Positions 30,614 to 40,086 of a stretch of 64,000 bases of DNA are shown here, piece after piece. Each line of letters begins with the position of its first letter. Position 1 is the stretch's first letter. The notes below the pieces were generated by a model. The model was not told where the DNA came from, searched no databases, and saw only the letters and a list, made by a program, of their open reading frames with translations. The stretch comes from CAKZNE01 sp963976435 (GTDB lineage Bacteria > Bacteroidota > Bacteroidia > Flavobacteriales > Schleiferiaceae): positions 1-64,000 of the forward strand of contig CAXBKQ010000006.1 in NCBI GenBank assembly GCA_963976435.1, written 5' to 3'. The position numbers and the translations under genes were made by a program.

Positions 30614-32918
30614 ATATCTCGATCAGCATGAATGGCAAATAATTGAAAGTCAATGGAACCCAGAAAAACACCAAGGTTCTGAGTCTATATTTAGCCTTGG
30701 AAATGGCTATATGGGCCAAAGGGCGAATTTTGAAGAAAATTACTCTGGGCCACATCTACAAGGAAGCTATATTGGTGGAGTATATTATCCTGATAAAACC
30801 AGGGTAGGTTGGTGGAAAAATGGCTATCCAGAATATTTTGCCAAGGTTTTAAACTCTGTAAATTGGATAGGTCTAAAAATTGAAGTAAACGGAATTGATC
30901 TCGACCTTCATCACTGTGAGATAAAAAATTTTAAAAGGGTTTTGGATATGAAGGAAGGCCTCCTTCATAGAGAGTTTACAGCTCTACTAAAACCTGGCCT
31001 TGAAATCCAAGTTTCCTGCACTAGGCTTTTGAGCATGAAGAGGAAAGAAATTGGTGCACTCCGCTATTCCATTAGCCCTATTAATTGTAATCCAAAATTA
31101 AAAATTACACCCTATTTAGATTTTAATATTTTAAATAGTGACAGCAATTATGATGAAAGTTTTTGGGATTCTGTATCGGAAAATGTAGGTAGCCAAAAAG
31201 CAGTTCTTCAGGCAAAAACCAAAAAGTTAGATTTTCAGGTCGCAGCTTCCATGCGCTATGAGTTTTTTATTGATGACCATCATTTCACTCTATATCCCGA
31301 AAGCTTAAAAAAGGAAAAATACTCGGAAAACTCCTTTGAAATTCAAGCCGAATCTGGTAAAACTTATACCACTTATAAATATGCTGCCTTGGTTTCTACC
31401 TTAAATCTGAAGGCAGAAAAATTGATAAATATTGCCGATAGTTTAGCTTCTGATGCCATGAAAGATGGTTTTCAAACCTTAGTTCAGGAACATAAAAACT
31501 CCTGGTCTGAAAAATGGAAAAACAGCGATATTAAAATCGATGGTGATATAGAAGCACAGCAGGCAATTCGTTTCAATATTTTTCAACTAAGCCAAACTTA
31601 TACCGGTGAAGATTCTAGACTAAATATTGGTCCAAAGGGTTTTACTGGTGAAAAATACGGCGGATCTACCTACTGGGATACCGAAGCTTATTGTCTTCCC
31701 TTTTATATGGCTTCTGCCGGACAGGAAGTAGCTAAAAACCTATTGATTTATCGCCATAAACATTTGCAAAAAGCCATAGAAAATGCTGAAAAATTAGGTT
31801 TTAAAAATGGTGCTGCCCTTTTTCCTATGGTTACCATGAATGGAGAAGAATGCCACAACGAATGGGAAATAACTTTTGAAGAAATACACCGAAATGGGGC
31901 TATAGCTTTTGCCATATTTAATTATAGCCGCTATTATGGCGATGAGTCTTATCTAGCAGAATATGGTTTAGAAGTATTATTGGCTATTTCTAGGTTTTGG
32001 GCGCAACGCTTTAATTTTAGTAAAGCCAAGAAAAAATATGTAATGCTAGGTGTTACAGGCCCTAATGAATATGAAAACAATGTAAATAATAATTGGTACA
32101 CAAACTATATAGCAAAATGGACGCTGGAATATACTCTAGATGCTTGCGAAAAAGTAAAAGAGCAAAACCCAAATGCTTTTAGCAAAATTTGTGAGAAGTG
32201 CAATTTCATTGCGATGGAAGAAAGCAATATGTGGCGGGAAATTATTGGCAATGTCTATTTTCCTAGAAATGAAGACTTAGGAATCTATCTTCAGCAGGAT
32301 GGGTTTATGGATAAAGAACTTTTAGAGGTTTCAGATCTAAATCCGGAGGAAAGACCCATAAATCAACATTGGAGTTGGGATAGAATTTTGCGATCCTGCT
32401 TTATAAAACAAGCGGATGTTCTTCAAGGGATGTATTTGTTTGAAGATCATTTTTCCAAAGAGGAAATTTTAAAACACTATAACTTTTACGAACCCAAAAC
32501 AGTTCATGAAAGCTCCCTTTCCCCCTGTGTTCATGTGATCACCGCTGCCTATTTGGACAAAATGGAAGAGGCCTATGATCTGTATCTAAGAACCTCTCGC
32601 CTGGATCTTGATGATTATAATAGTGAAGTGCATGAAGGTCTGCATATTACTAGTATGGCCGGAACTTGGATGAGCATTGTGGAAGGGTTTGCTGGAATGC
32701 GGATTAAAGGAGATCAACTTTATTTCAATCCAAAACTGCCCGAAAATTGGCGGAAATTGAATTTTAATATTAATTTCCGAGGAAGCATATTAGAATTCGA
32801 ATTTAGCAAGAAAGGCTTTTCTATTCAAAATAATAGCACTAATCATCTGAGCTCCATTGTTCATGATGAACTGTACAGCATTCCTGCCCATTCAAAAATT
32901 GAAATTAGCTATCCATGA
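30603..32918 (+). CDS. GH65 glycoside phosphorylase, probable maltose phosphorylase
   Basis: A 771-residue cytoplasmic enzyme. The N-terminal beta-sandwich domain starts ESIFSLGNGYMGQRA, and the (alpha/alpha)6 barrel contains GGSTYWDTEAYCLPF and VTGPNEYENN with the catalytic acid Glu489. The phosphate-binding loop HESSLSP lies further on, followed by a C-terminal beta domain. The enzyme phosphorolyses an alpha-glucobiose into beta-glucose-1-phosphate and glucose. Maltose is favoured by the neighbouring amylases and PgmB; trehalose or kojibiose phosphorylases share the fold. It overlaps pgmB upstream and the next GH13 gene (ATGA). Confidence 0.9.
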   Translation: MHNKYLDQHEWQIIESQWNPEKHQGSESIFSLGNGYMGQRANFEENYSGPHLQGSYIGGVYYPDKTRVGWWKNGYPEYFAKVLNSVNWIGLKIEVNGIDLDLHHCEIKNFKRVLDMKEGLLHREFTALLKPGLEIQVSCTRLLSMKRKEIGALRYSISPINCNPKLKITPYLDFNILNSDSNYDESFWDSVSENVGSQKAVLQAKTKKLDFQVAASMRYEFFIDDHHFTLYPESLKKEKYSENSFEIQAESGKTYTTYKYAALVSTLNLKAEKLINIADSLASDAMKDGFQTLVQEHKNSWSEKWKNSDIKIDGDIEAQQAIRFNIFQLSQTYTGEDSRLNIGPKGFTGEKYGGSTYWDTEAYCLPFYMASAGQEVAKNLLIYRHKHLQKAIENAEKLGFKNGAALFPMVTMNGEECHNEWEITFEEIHRNGAIAFAIFNYSRYYGDESYLAEYGLEVLLAISRFWAQRFNFSKAKKKYVMLGVTGPNEYENNVNNNWYTNYIAKWTLEYTLDACEKVKEQNPNAFSKICEKCNFIAMEESNMWREIIGNVYFPRNEDLGIYLQQDGFMDKELLEVSDLNPEERPINQHWSWDRILRSCFIKQADVLQGMYLFEDHFSKEEILKHYNFYEPKTVHESSLSPCVHVITAAYLDKMEEAYDLYLRTSRLDLDDYNSEVHEGLHITSMAGTWMSIVEGFAGMRIKGDQLYFNPKLPENWRKLNFNINFRGSILEFEFSKKGFSIQNNSTNHLSSIVHDELYSIPAHSKIEISYP

Positions 32919-35242
32919 AAAAAATATTCTTATTAGCATTTCTGAGCCTTTTTGGAATGGCAAATGCCCAAATAAACAGGCAAATTTTAAATAGCCCATT
33001 TCATTTAAACCACGATAGCAGCCGAATAATTTTAAGAGATTATTTTCCAAATGAAATTCCATCAAAGCTAATCCTGCCTCCTGGACTAAAGAATCATTCT
33101 AAAAACCCAAATGAATTGATTCTAACCGGCGAAATGAAATCAAAAATTGCTTTGTTGGATGTTGAGACCAAAGGACACAATCAATCTATTATCCTCATTA
33201 AATCGTCCAACAAAAAAGCAGTGATTTCTGTAAAGGCTGATGAAACATTTAAAGGTGAGGTTCGAATAATTGCTTCCTTTAACAACTGGAATAGAGCTAG
33301 CGAAGCCCTAATTCTGGAAAATGGTTATTATAAGGCTGAATATTTACTACAAGCCGGGACTTATGAATATAAGTTTTATGTTGATGGCCAAGAATTAAAC
33401 GACCCTTTAAACCCTAAAAAAGTTAGTAATGGGATGGGAGGCTTTAACAATATTATAAAAATAGAATATGCAGAGTCTAGTCTGCCTCATTCCTATTTTT
33501 TACAAAAGTGCGATAGCAATTGGCTTTATATAAGTGAAATTCCCAAAGAACAAGAACTTATTGCCTTGTGGGAAAATGAGAAACTTAAGGTTCATAGAAA
33601 AAAGGATGGCAGCATAGGCCTACAAATTCCCGCAAAAGCCCAAAGTCATAAAAGATCTTTTATTCGTTGTTATTCCTATTTAGGAGAAAGAGAAAGCAAT
33701 GATTTATTAATTCCGCTCGAGTATGGAAAGGTTTTGCAAAAGGCAGAAAATTTAGAGCGTTTTGATTGGCATAGCGCCAGACTCTATTTTTTGATGATTG
33801 ATAGATTCAAAAATGGAAATTTAAAAAATGACAAACCCACTCCTGATCCAGAAATACATCCTAAAGCAAATTATTATGGTGGTGATTTAGCTGGGCTTAA
33901 TCAGGCTGTAGATGATGGGTTTTTTAATGATTTATATGTCAATACAATTTGGCTTTCACCCATCACCCAAAACCCTTGGGATGCTTGGGGTTACTGGGAC
34001 AAAGGAATGGTAAAAAGTAAATTTTCTGCTTACCATGGTTATTGGCCAATAAGCAATGTTCAGATCGATAAAAGGTTTGGCAGCCCAGAAGAATTAAACG
34101 CCCTCCTTCTTTCCATTCATAAAAATGAAAATAATGCCCTTTTAGATTATGTTGCCAACCATGTTCATATAAACCACCCCGTATATCAAAAAAATAAGGA
34201 TTGGGCCACACCGCTATTTTTAGAAGATGGAGCTAAGAACACCGAAAAATGGGATGAACATAGACTCACCACCTGGTTTGATGATCACCTTCCAACACTA
34301 GATTTAAGGGAAAAAGAAATAGTGGATGCCATGGTAGATAGCGCTGTTTTTTGGCTCAGCGAGTATTCCTTCGATGGTTTTAGACATGATGCTACCAAAC
34401 ATATTGATGAATTATATTGGAGAACCTTAACCTATAAATTGAAAAGCACCCTTCCAGAAAAAGCTATTTACCAAATTGGAGAAACCTATGGTAGCCCTCA
34501 ACTAATTAATAGTTATATCAGCACCGGAATGTTAGATGCCCAGTTTGATTTTAATCTTTACGATGCTGCTGTGGATGCTTTTGCCAAAGAAGAAACGAGT
34601 TTAGATAATTTAAAAGATAAATTGGAGCATGGTTTAGAAACCTATGGTTATCATCATTTGATGGGAAATATAACTGGAAACCAAGACCGCTCTCGTTTCA
34701 TTAGTTTGGCTTCTGGAGATGTGAAATTTGAAGAAGATCAAAAATTAGCGGGCTGGGATAGACAAATTCCCAAACCCAATGCTGAAGCCTATAAACGATT
34801 GGGACTTTTGCATGCTTTTAATAATGCTATTCCAGGATTGCCATGTATTTACTACGGCGATGAATATGGTTTGCCGGGAGGAGGCGATCCAGACAATAGA
34901 AGGATGATGGAATTTAATGGCTATGATAATGATGAACTGGCTTTACGAAACAAAGTTGTTGAATTAACTAAATTAAGATCTACACAATTAGCCCTAATTT
35001 ACGGAAGCACAAGTGTGGAAATAAGAGAGCAAAAGGTCCTGCTAATCCGTAGAAAATATTTGGATCAGGAAGTGATTATTGTCATCAACAAATCAAAGGA
35101 ACCTATAGCATTGGAAATTGAAAACCCGGATAAAAAGGTTTACCATTCGAGTTTTTCAAATAAAACCAAGTCTATAAACGAAAATCTTAGGCTCGAACTC
35201 GGAGCTTTAAGTTTTGAATACCTCATCTATAATCCCAATTAA
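32915..35242 (+). CDS. Exported GH13 enzyme with N-terminal CBM48-like domain
   Basis: A 775-residue protein with a signal peptide (MANAQ). A CBM48-like domain (VRIIASFNNWNRASEA, then YEYKFYVDG) covers about residues 105-190. The catalytic barrel follows: LIDRFKNGN start, region I DYVANHVH, region II GFRHDATKH with the nucleophile Asp, region III QIGETY, region IV GNQDRSR. In region IV the usual HD is QD, so the transition-state His is replaced, which is uncommon for GH13. The short distance between domains fits cyclomaltodextrinase/neopullulanase-like enzymes. It is probably periplasmic and trims imported dextrins. Confidence 0.88.
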   Translation: MKKIFLLAFLSLFGMANAQINRQILNSPFHLNHDSSRIILRDYFPNEIPSKLILPPGLKNHSKNPNELILTGEMKSKIALLDVETKGHNQSIILIKSSNKKAVISVKADETFKGEVRIIASFNNWNRASEALILENGYYKAEYLLQAGTYEYKFYVDGQELNDPLNPKKVSNGMGGFNNIIKIEYAESSLPHSYFLQKCDSNWLYISEIPKEQELIALWENEKLKVHRKKDGSIGLQIPAKAQSHKRSFIRCYSYLGERESNDLLIPLEYGKVLQKAENLERFDWHSARLYFLMIDRFKNGNLKNDKPTPDPEIHPKANYYGGDLAGLNQAVDDGFFNDLYVNTIWLSPITQNPWDAWGYWDKGMVKSKFSAYHGYWPISNVQIDKRFGSPEELNALLLSIHKNENNALLDYVANHVHINHPVYQKNKDWATPLFLEDGAKNTEKWDEHRLTTWFDDHLPTLDLREKEIVDAMVDSAVFWLSEYSFDGFRHDATKHIDELYWRTLTYKLKSTLPEKAIYQIGETYGSPQLINSYISTGMLDAQFDFNLYDAAVDAFAKEETSLDNLKDKLEHGLETYGYHHLMGNITGNQDRSRFISLASGDVKFEEDQKLAGWDRQIPKPNAEAYKRLGLLHAFNNAIPGLPCIYYGDEYGLPGGGDPDNRRMMEFNGYDNDELALRNKVVELTKLRSTQLALIYGSTSVEIREQKVLLIRRKYLDQEVIIVINKSKEPIALEIENPDKKVYHSSFSNKTKSINENLRLELGALSFEYLIYNPN

Positions 35243-35244
35243 TT

Positions 35245-36639
35245 ATGAAAAAATCAATTTTATTATTTGCTAGTTTTCTACTAATTGCTCTGTCCTGTAA
35301 AAATGAGGAAACCGAGGCTATAAGCACAAATGAAGAGGGGAAGGCCCAAGAAGCAAGCCATGTCTATAGCCCAGTAAAACACCCAGAATGGTCTAGTAAC
35401 TCTAGTATTTATGAGGTTAATATTCGTCAATTTACAGAAGAAGGAACCTTTACAGCATTTTCCAAGCACCTTCCTCGACTTCAAAAACTAGGTGTGGAAA
35501 TTCTTTGGATCATGCCCATTCAGCCCATCGGCGAGGAAAAGCGCAAGGGAGGCCTAGGTAGTTATTATTCTATAAAAGATTATAAAGCCGTAAACCCAGA
35601 ATTTGGCAGTATTGAAGAATTTAAAAATCTGGTAAAACAGGCCCACGAAATGGGTTTTAAAATAATCCTCGACTGGGTAGCAAATCACAGCGCTTGGGAT
35701 AATGTTTGGATGAATGAAAACCCAGAATGGTATAGCACAGATTCAATGGGGAATATTGTTGCCCCAGTTGCAGATTGGTCGGATGTAGCAGATTTAAATT
35801 ATGAAAGTAAAGAGATGCGAGCTGCCATGCTCGAGGCCATGGAATTTTGGGTGAAAGAAACAGATATAGATGGCTATAGATGTGATGTAGGAATGATGGT
35901 GCCCATGGATTTTTGGAATGATAGCCGTGAAAAGCTCGATAAAATAAAACCCGTTTTTATGTTGGCCGAGGCAGAAGGGGAAGATTTTCATAAACATGCT
36001 TTCGATATGACCTATGGTTGGGAATTTCATCATTTAATGAATCAGGTAGCAAAGGGTATTGATAGAGTAGATGTATTTGATAGCTACCAAGAAAAAATGG
36101 ATAGCACCTATTCCAAGGATGATTATAGAATGTTTTTTACCACCAACCACGATGAAAATAGTTGGAATGGAACGGTAAAAGAAAGAATGGGCGACAATCA
36201 TCTAAACTTTTTTGTTCTTGCTTGCACCTTCCCTAATGGAATGCCGCTCATTTACAGTGGGCAGGAAGCGGGATTAAACAAGCGCCTGGCATTTTTTGAA
36301 AAGGATAAAATTAGCTGGTCAGACACCAGCCTATACCCTTTTTATAGAGAAATGATAGAATTAAAAACCAATCACCCTGCCTTAGTCAATGGTAAAAATC
36401 AAGGGTCTTTTGAGAGAGTGGAAAGTATAAAACAGGAAGGTGTTTATGCTTATAGAAGAAAGGCCCAAAACAGCGATGAAGAGATTTTAGTAGTTCTAAA
36501 TTTTGGGGATGAAGACCTAGTACTAAAAAATGAAGATATGCTTGGGAATTGGGATATTGTGATGAAAAGTAAAAGTTTAAGGATGAATATGAAGGGGAAA
36601 TTCATCGTTAAAGCCCATGATTTTTTGCTCTTTAAATAA
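35245..36639 (+). CDS. GH13 alpha-amylase lipoprotein
   Basis: A 464-residue lipoprotein: lipobox IALSC at residue 18, then an acidic linker and a complete but minimal GH13 barrel. Region I reads LDWVANHSAWDN, region II GYRCDVGMM with the nucleophile Asp, region III MLAEAEGED and region IV FTTNHDENSW. There is no carbohydrate-binding domain and no T9SS tail, so it is anchored by lipid to the inner or outer membrane and may face the periplasm. It starts 2 bp after the CBM48-bearing GH13 gene and closes the kinase-pgmB-GH65 operon. Confidence 0.9.
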   Translation: MKKSILLFASFLLIALSCKNEETEAISTNEEGKAQEASHVYSPVKHPEWSSNSSIYEVNIRQFTEEGTFTAFSKHLPRLQKLGVEILWIMPIQPIGEEKRKGGLGSYYSIKDYKAVNPEFGSIEEFKNLVKQAHEMGFKIILDWVANHSAWDNVWMNENPEWYSTDSMGNIVAPVADWSDVADLNYESKEMRAAMLEAMEFWVKETDIDGYRCDVGMMVPMDFWNDSREKLDKIKPVFMLAEAEGEDFHKHAFDMTYGWEFHHLMNQVAKGIDRVDVFDSYQEKMDSTYSKDDYRMFFTTNHDENSWNGTVKERMGDNHLNFFVLACTFPNGMPLIYSGQEAGLNKRLAFFEKDKISWSDTSLYPFYREMIELKTNHPALVNGKNQGSFERVESIKQEGVYAYRRKAQNSDEEILVVLNFGDEDLVLKNEDMLGNWDIVMKSKSLRMNMKGKFIVKAHDFLLFK

Positions 36640-36653
36640 ACTCAAAAATAAGC

Positions 36654-36674
36654 TAAGTGTAATTATTACACTTA
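36654..36674. promoter_or_regulatory. Starch-locus operator, MFS transporter copy
   Basis: The core AGTGTAATTATTACACT (36656-36672) is a perfect inverted repeat, extended to 21 bp with TA ends. It is 44 bp upstream of the MFS gene, just after the preceding operon. Confidence 0.7.
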
Positions 36675-36715
36675 TTTTTCTATCTTGACCATTCCAAGCT
36701 ATTATTAGTATACTA

Positions 36716-38110
36716 ATGACAGAAAAAAAGAAACTTAGTTTTTGGCAGATTTGGAATATGAGCTTCGGCTTTTTGGGTATCCAATTTGGCTTTGCCCTTC
36801 AGGGTGGCTTTATGTCGAGAATCTTCCAAACTCTAGAAGCTGATAAAAGTGATATCCCTCTTTATTGGTTGGCAGCTCCATTAACTGGATTATTGGTTCA
36901 ACCTATTATTGGTTACCTCAGCGATAGAACTTGGAGTCCGAGGTGGGGACGAAGGAGGCCTTATTTTTTAATTGGGGCCATTTTAAGTTCCATCACCTTG
37001 TTTTTTGTTCCTCATTCTCCATTTTTATGGGTCGCTGCTGGAAGCTTATGGGTATTAGATGCTTCTATTAATATCAGTATGGAGCCTTTTAGAGCTTTGG
37101 TGGCCGACAAACTTCCAGATTCTCAAAGAAGTTATGGCTTTGTAATGCAAACTTTAATTATTGGAATCGGTACTTGGGTTGCCAGTAATTTACCAAGAAT
37201 TGTGAGCAGCTTCGGGGTAAGCAATGAGGCCCTACCTGGAATAGTTCCAATGTCTGTAAAAATAGCCTTCTCCATAGGAGCCTTTGTGTTTTTAGCCTCC
37301 ATTTTATATACCGTTTTTACTACCAAAGAAGATCCTCCAGAAGACCTAGAAAAGTTTCTTGCTGAAAAAAAGGCGAGTAGCGGATTCTTAAATGGCTTTA
37401 AAGAAATTACCGAGAATATTGTGAAAATGCCAAAAACCATGGCCAAATTAGGAGTGGTTCAGTTTTTTAGCTGGTTTGCATTTTTTACCATGTGGAGTTT
37501 GGCCACCCCCGCCTTAACTGAGCATGTTTATCAATCTCCAAAACCCGAAAAAATAATTTTTGAAGAGTCCAGCTCTCAAGAAATTGAAGCCTATACTGTG
37601 GCGGATAAAAAATATAATGACGCGGCCGATATGGTAGGATCCAATATGGGCTTTTATGGATTATCATCAATGGCCTTTGCTCTGCTTTTAACCTTCTACA
37701 CTTCAAAAATGAGAATCAACAGAAAGTTGGTTCATATGACCTCTTTAATTCTAGGTGGTATAGGTTTTATTAGCATGTATTTCCTCAATGACCCTGATAA
37801 TCTAGCCTATTCCTTTATCCTAATTGGTATATCTTGGGGAAGTATTTTGTCTATGCCCTATGCTATGTTATCTAGCTCCATAGACCCCAATAAAATGGGC
37901 GTTTTTATGGGACTCTTTAATATGTTCATTGTAATCCCTCAGATTATTGCAGCTTTAGGAGGACTTAGCTATTTATATCAAAATATTTTTGGCGAACAAA
38001 CCATTAATGCTATGCTATTAGCTGGTTGTTCACTTATTTTGGCAGGACTTTCCAACCTTTTAATCACCAATAAAAAAGCTATCACTTACCAAATTGATAG
38101 CTATTCCTAA
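36716..38110 (+). CDS. MFS sugar transporter (maltose/GPH-SLC45-like)
   Basis: A 464-residue inner-membrane transporter with about 12 hydrophobic segments. The start, FWQIWNMSFGFLGIQFGFALQ, and the first cytoplasmic loop, GYLSDRTWSPRWGRRRPYF, are hallmarks of the GPH/SLC45-like maltose-sucrose transporters found in Bacteroidota starch loci. A long loop around residues 275-310 (PKPEKIIFEESSS and onward) lies between helices. It should import maltose or maltodextrin into the cytoplasm for the GH65 enzyme. It has its own operator-linked promoter region and is convergent with the GH13 gene that ends 2 bp away. Confidence 0.88.
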   Translation: MTEKKKLSFWQIWNMSFGFLGIQFGFALQGGFMSRIFQTLEADKSDIPLYWLAAPLTGLLVQPIIGYLSDRTWSPRWGRRRPYFLIGAILSSITLFFVPHSPFLWVAAGSLWVLDASINISMEPFRALVADKLPDSQRSYGFVMQTLIIGIGTWVASNLPRIVSSFGVSNEALPGIVPMSVKIAFSIGAFVFLASILYTVFTTKEDPPEDLEKFLAEKKASSGFLNGFKEITENIVKMPKTMAKLGVVQFFSWFAFFTMWSLATPALTEHVYQSPKPEKIIFEESSSQEIEAYTVADKKYNDAADMVGSNMGFYGLSSMAFALLLTFYTSKMRINRKLVHMTSLILGGIGFISMYFLNDPDNLAYSFILIGISWGSILSMPYAMLSSSIDPNKMGVFMGLFNMFIVIPQIIAALGGLSYLYQNIFGEQTINAMLLAGCSLILAGLSNLLITNKKAITYQIDSYS

Positions 38111-38111
38111 A

Positions 38112-39959
38112 TTATTGGAGTTCAAAAATTGAGATAGACATAGGCTCAAGCACCAGGCTATTAGCATCCAATAGCTCTTGGCTTAAAACATTTTTACCCT
38201 TAGCTCCAATAGGCCATAATTCTTTAAATCGGCTTAGGTCCAAAACTTTGTTTTCGTCCTTTGCGCTGCTATTTACCACCACCATCACTAGCTCATCCTC
38301 ATATTGTCTAAAATAAACATAAACACCATTTTCTGGAACAAAATGAATCATAGTTCCTTGGGTAATTGCCTTGGAATTGGCTCGCCATTTAAGTAGCTCA
38401 CTGATATAGTCATGGATTAAATTTTCTTTAGCAGACCTCCCTGATTTTGTGAATTTATCTTGCTTATCATCTGGCCATCCTCCAGAAAAATCCTCTCGTA
38501 TCAAACCATGGTTTTCCACTTCTTTCATCAACACTTCGGTACCATAATACATGCAGGGAATTCCACGTATGGTAAACAACATTCCCAAGGCCATTTTCAT
38601 TTTTTGAATATCGCCGTTTATATGTCCAAATATTCTAGCCAAATCATGATTATCCAAAAAGGTAATATGCTGCTCCGGCTGCTTATAGAGATAATCTGCT
38701 GCAAGGCTATAATACACTTTACTAATTCCATCGGTCCAACCTTGCTCCTTTACCAATGCTTCATGTAGGGCAAATGCAAGCTGAAAATCTGTTACAGCAT
38801 CCATGTGGGAGTTGATATTATTAAAGGGGTTATCCTCAACAAAATAGCTCTGAATTTCAGGTCCGTGAACCCAAGTTTCACCAAAAATGAAAAAATCAGG
38901 ATATTCAGCTTTTAGCCTAGCTGCCAATTCAGCCATAAATTTTTGATCTGGGTAGGTATAAGTATCTATTCTAAAAGCATCTACTCCAAATTCCTCTATC
39001 CACCAAAGGCTATTTTGAATTAAAAAATCTGCCATTGGCTTATACCTTTGATTTATATCGGGCATAGAAGAAACAAACCAGCCATCACTAAATTTATTCA
39101 AATCCGATTGTGAGGCATGAGGATCAAACAATGTTGCAGCTCTATAATTTGTTTGTTGATATCCATTTTTAAAACCAGAATGGAAATTGAAAAAATTGGA
39201 ATCCGGCAAATCTTGAAAAAAATGATGATAGGTTCCTAGGTGATTATACACCATATCCATCACCATAGTCATTCCTCTACTATGTAAATCATCCACCAGA
39301 CTTTTAAAAATTTGATTATCTCCAAAACGAGGATCAATGGAATAATTATCTGTTATAGCATAGCCATGGTAGGAGGCTTCTGGCATGTCATTCGTTAGTA
39401 AGGGGCAAATCCACAGAGAATTCATTCCTAAATTTTGGATATAATCCAAGTGATCGATAATCCCTTTTATATCACCACCATGTCTGCCATAAATAGAATC
39501 GCGAGAATAGACTTTCTCCCTCATGGATTTAATTTTATCATTTTTTAAATCCCCATTCGCAAAACGATCTGGACTGATAAGATAGATTACATCACTCTGA
39601 CTTAAACCTCTACTTTTCCTTTTCTTTTTGCTTTTAAGCAAATACTTTATTCTCTTGCTTCCCAATTTAATTTCAACAATAGAATCTTTAGAATTTGGAT
39701 TTATAAGAAGGTTTATAAAATGATATTTGGGATTATCAGCCTTTTTATAATGAACTATTTTGGCCAAGTCGCCCTTAATTTCCGGTATGGAAGAAATGAT
39801 TTTTTCGGATTTTACAATTAGGCTAAGGCTGTCATTAGCCATTCCTTTCCACCAAAAAGGTGGATAAATATCAATTTGAGCCATGGAAACCACCGAATTG
39901 GCAAAAAGAAAAATAATAGCTAAAGTGTAAGGTTTACACCTATTCAAAACAAATACCAT
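38112..39959 (-). CDS. Exported cyclomaltodextrinase/neopullulanase-like GH13 enzyme
   Basis: A 615-residue protein with a signal peptide (LAIIFLFANSVVSMAQ). The N-terminus PPFWWKGMANDSLSLIV is the cyclomaltodextrinase N-terminal domain. The barrel has region I MDMVYNHLG, region II AFRIDTYTY, region III FGETWVHG and region IV FLDNHDLAR. Spacing and order match SusA-type periplasmic neopullulanases. The start at 39959 is chosen because it gives the only complete signal peptide. An operator-like repeat lies inside codons 7-12. It is divergent from the secreted repeat protein at 40087. Confidence 0.9.
   Translation of the reverse strand: MVFVLNRCKPYTLAIIFLFANSVVSMAQIDIYPPFWWKGMANDSLSLIVKSEKIISSIPEIKGDLAKIVHYKKADNPKYHFINLLINPNSKDSIVEIKLGSKRIKYLLKSKKKRKSRGLSQSDVIYLISPDRFANGDLKNDKIKSMREKVYSRDSIYGRHGGDIKGIIDHLDYIQNLGMNSLWICPLLTNDMPEASYHGYAITDNYSIDPRFGDNQIFKSLVDDLHSRGMTMVMDMVYNHLGTYHHFFQDLPDSNFFNFHSGFKNGYQQTNYRAATLFDPHASQSDLNKFSDGWFVSSMPDINQRYKPMADFLIQNSLWWIEEFGVDAFRIDTYTYPDQKFMAELAARLKAEYPDFFIFGETWVHGPEIQSYFVEDNPFNNINSHMDAVTDFQLAFALHEALVKEQGWTDGISKVYYSLAADYLYKQPEQHITFLDNHDLARIFGHINGDIQKMKMALGMLFTIRGIPCMYYGTEVLMKEVENHGLIREDFSGGWPDDKQDKFTKSGRSAKENLIHDYISELLKWRANSKAITQGTMIHFVPENGVYVYFRQYEDELVMVVVNSSAKDENKVLDLSRFKELWPIGAKGKNVLSQELLDANSLVLEPMSISIFELQ
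39924..39940. promoter_or_regulatory. Starch-locus operator inside the signal-peptide codons
   Basis: AGTGTAAGGTTTACACC matches the locus repeat (seven-base arms, one end mismatch) but lies within the first codons of the 615-residue GH13 gene. Binding could block elongation or a downstream promoter. Confidence 0.5.
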
Positions 39960-40034
39960 AAGATCAGGGGTTTAATTGATAAATTTTAGTTAATCTTTAT
40001 TTAATGAACAATAATTTTTTCTAAATTGCACCTT

Positions 40035-40051
40035 ATTGTAATATATACACT
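40035..40051. promoter_or_regulatory. Starch-locus operator, secreted-protein copy
   Basis: ATTGTAATATATACACT lies 35 bp upstream of the secreted repeat protein gene and follows the locus consensus with a few changes. It shares the downstream flank CACTAAGTAAA with the copy at 29008. Confidence 0.5.
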
Positions 40052-40086
40052 AAGTAAACAAATTCTAAATTTTAAACCATACAATT

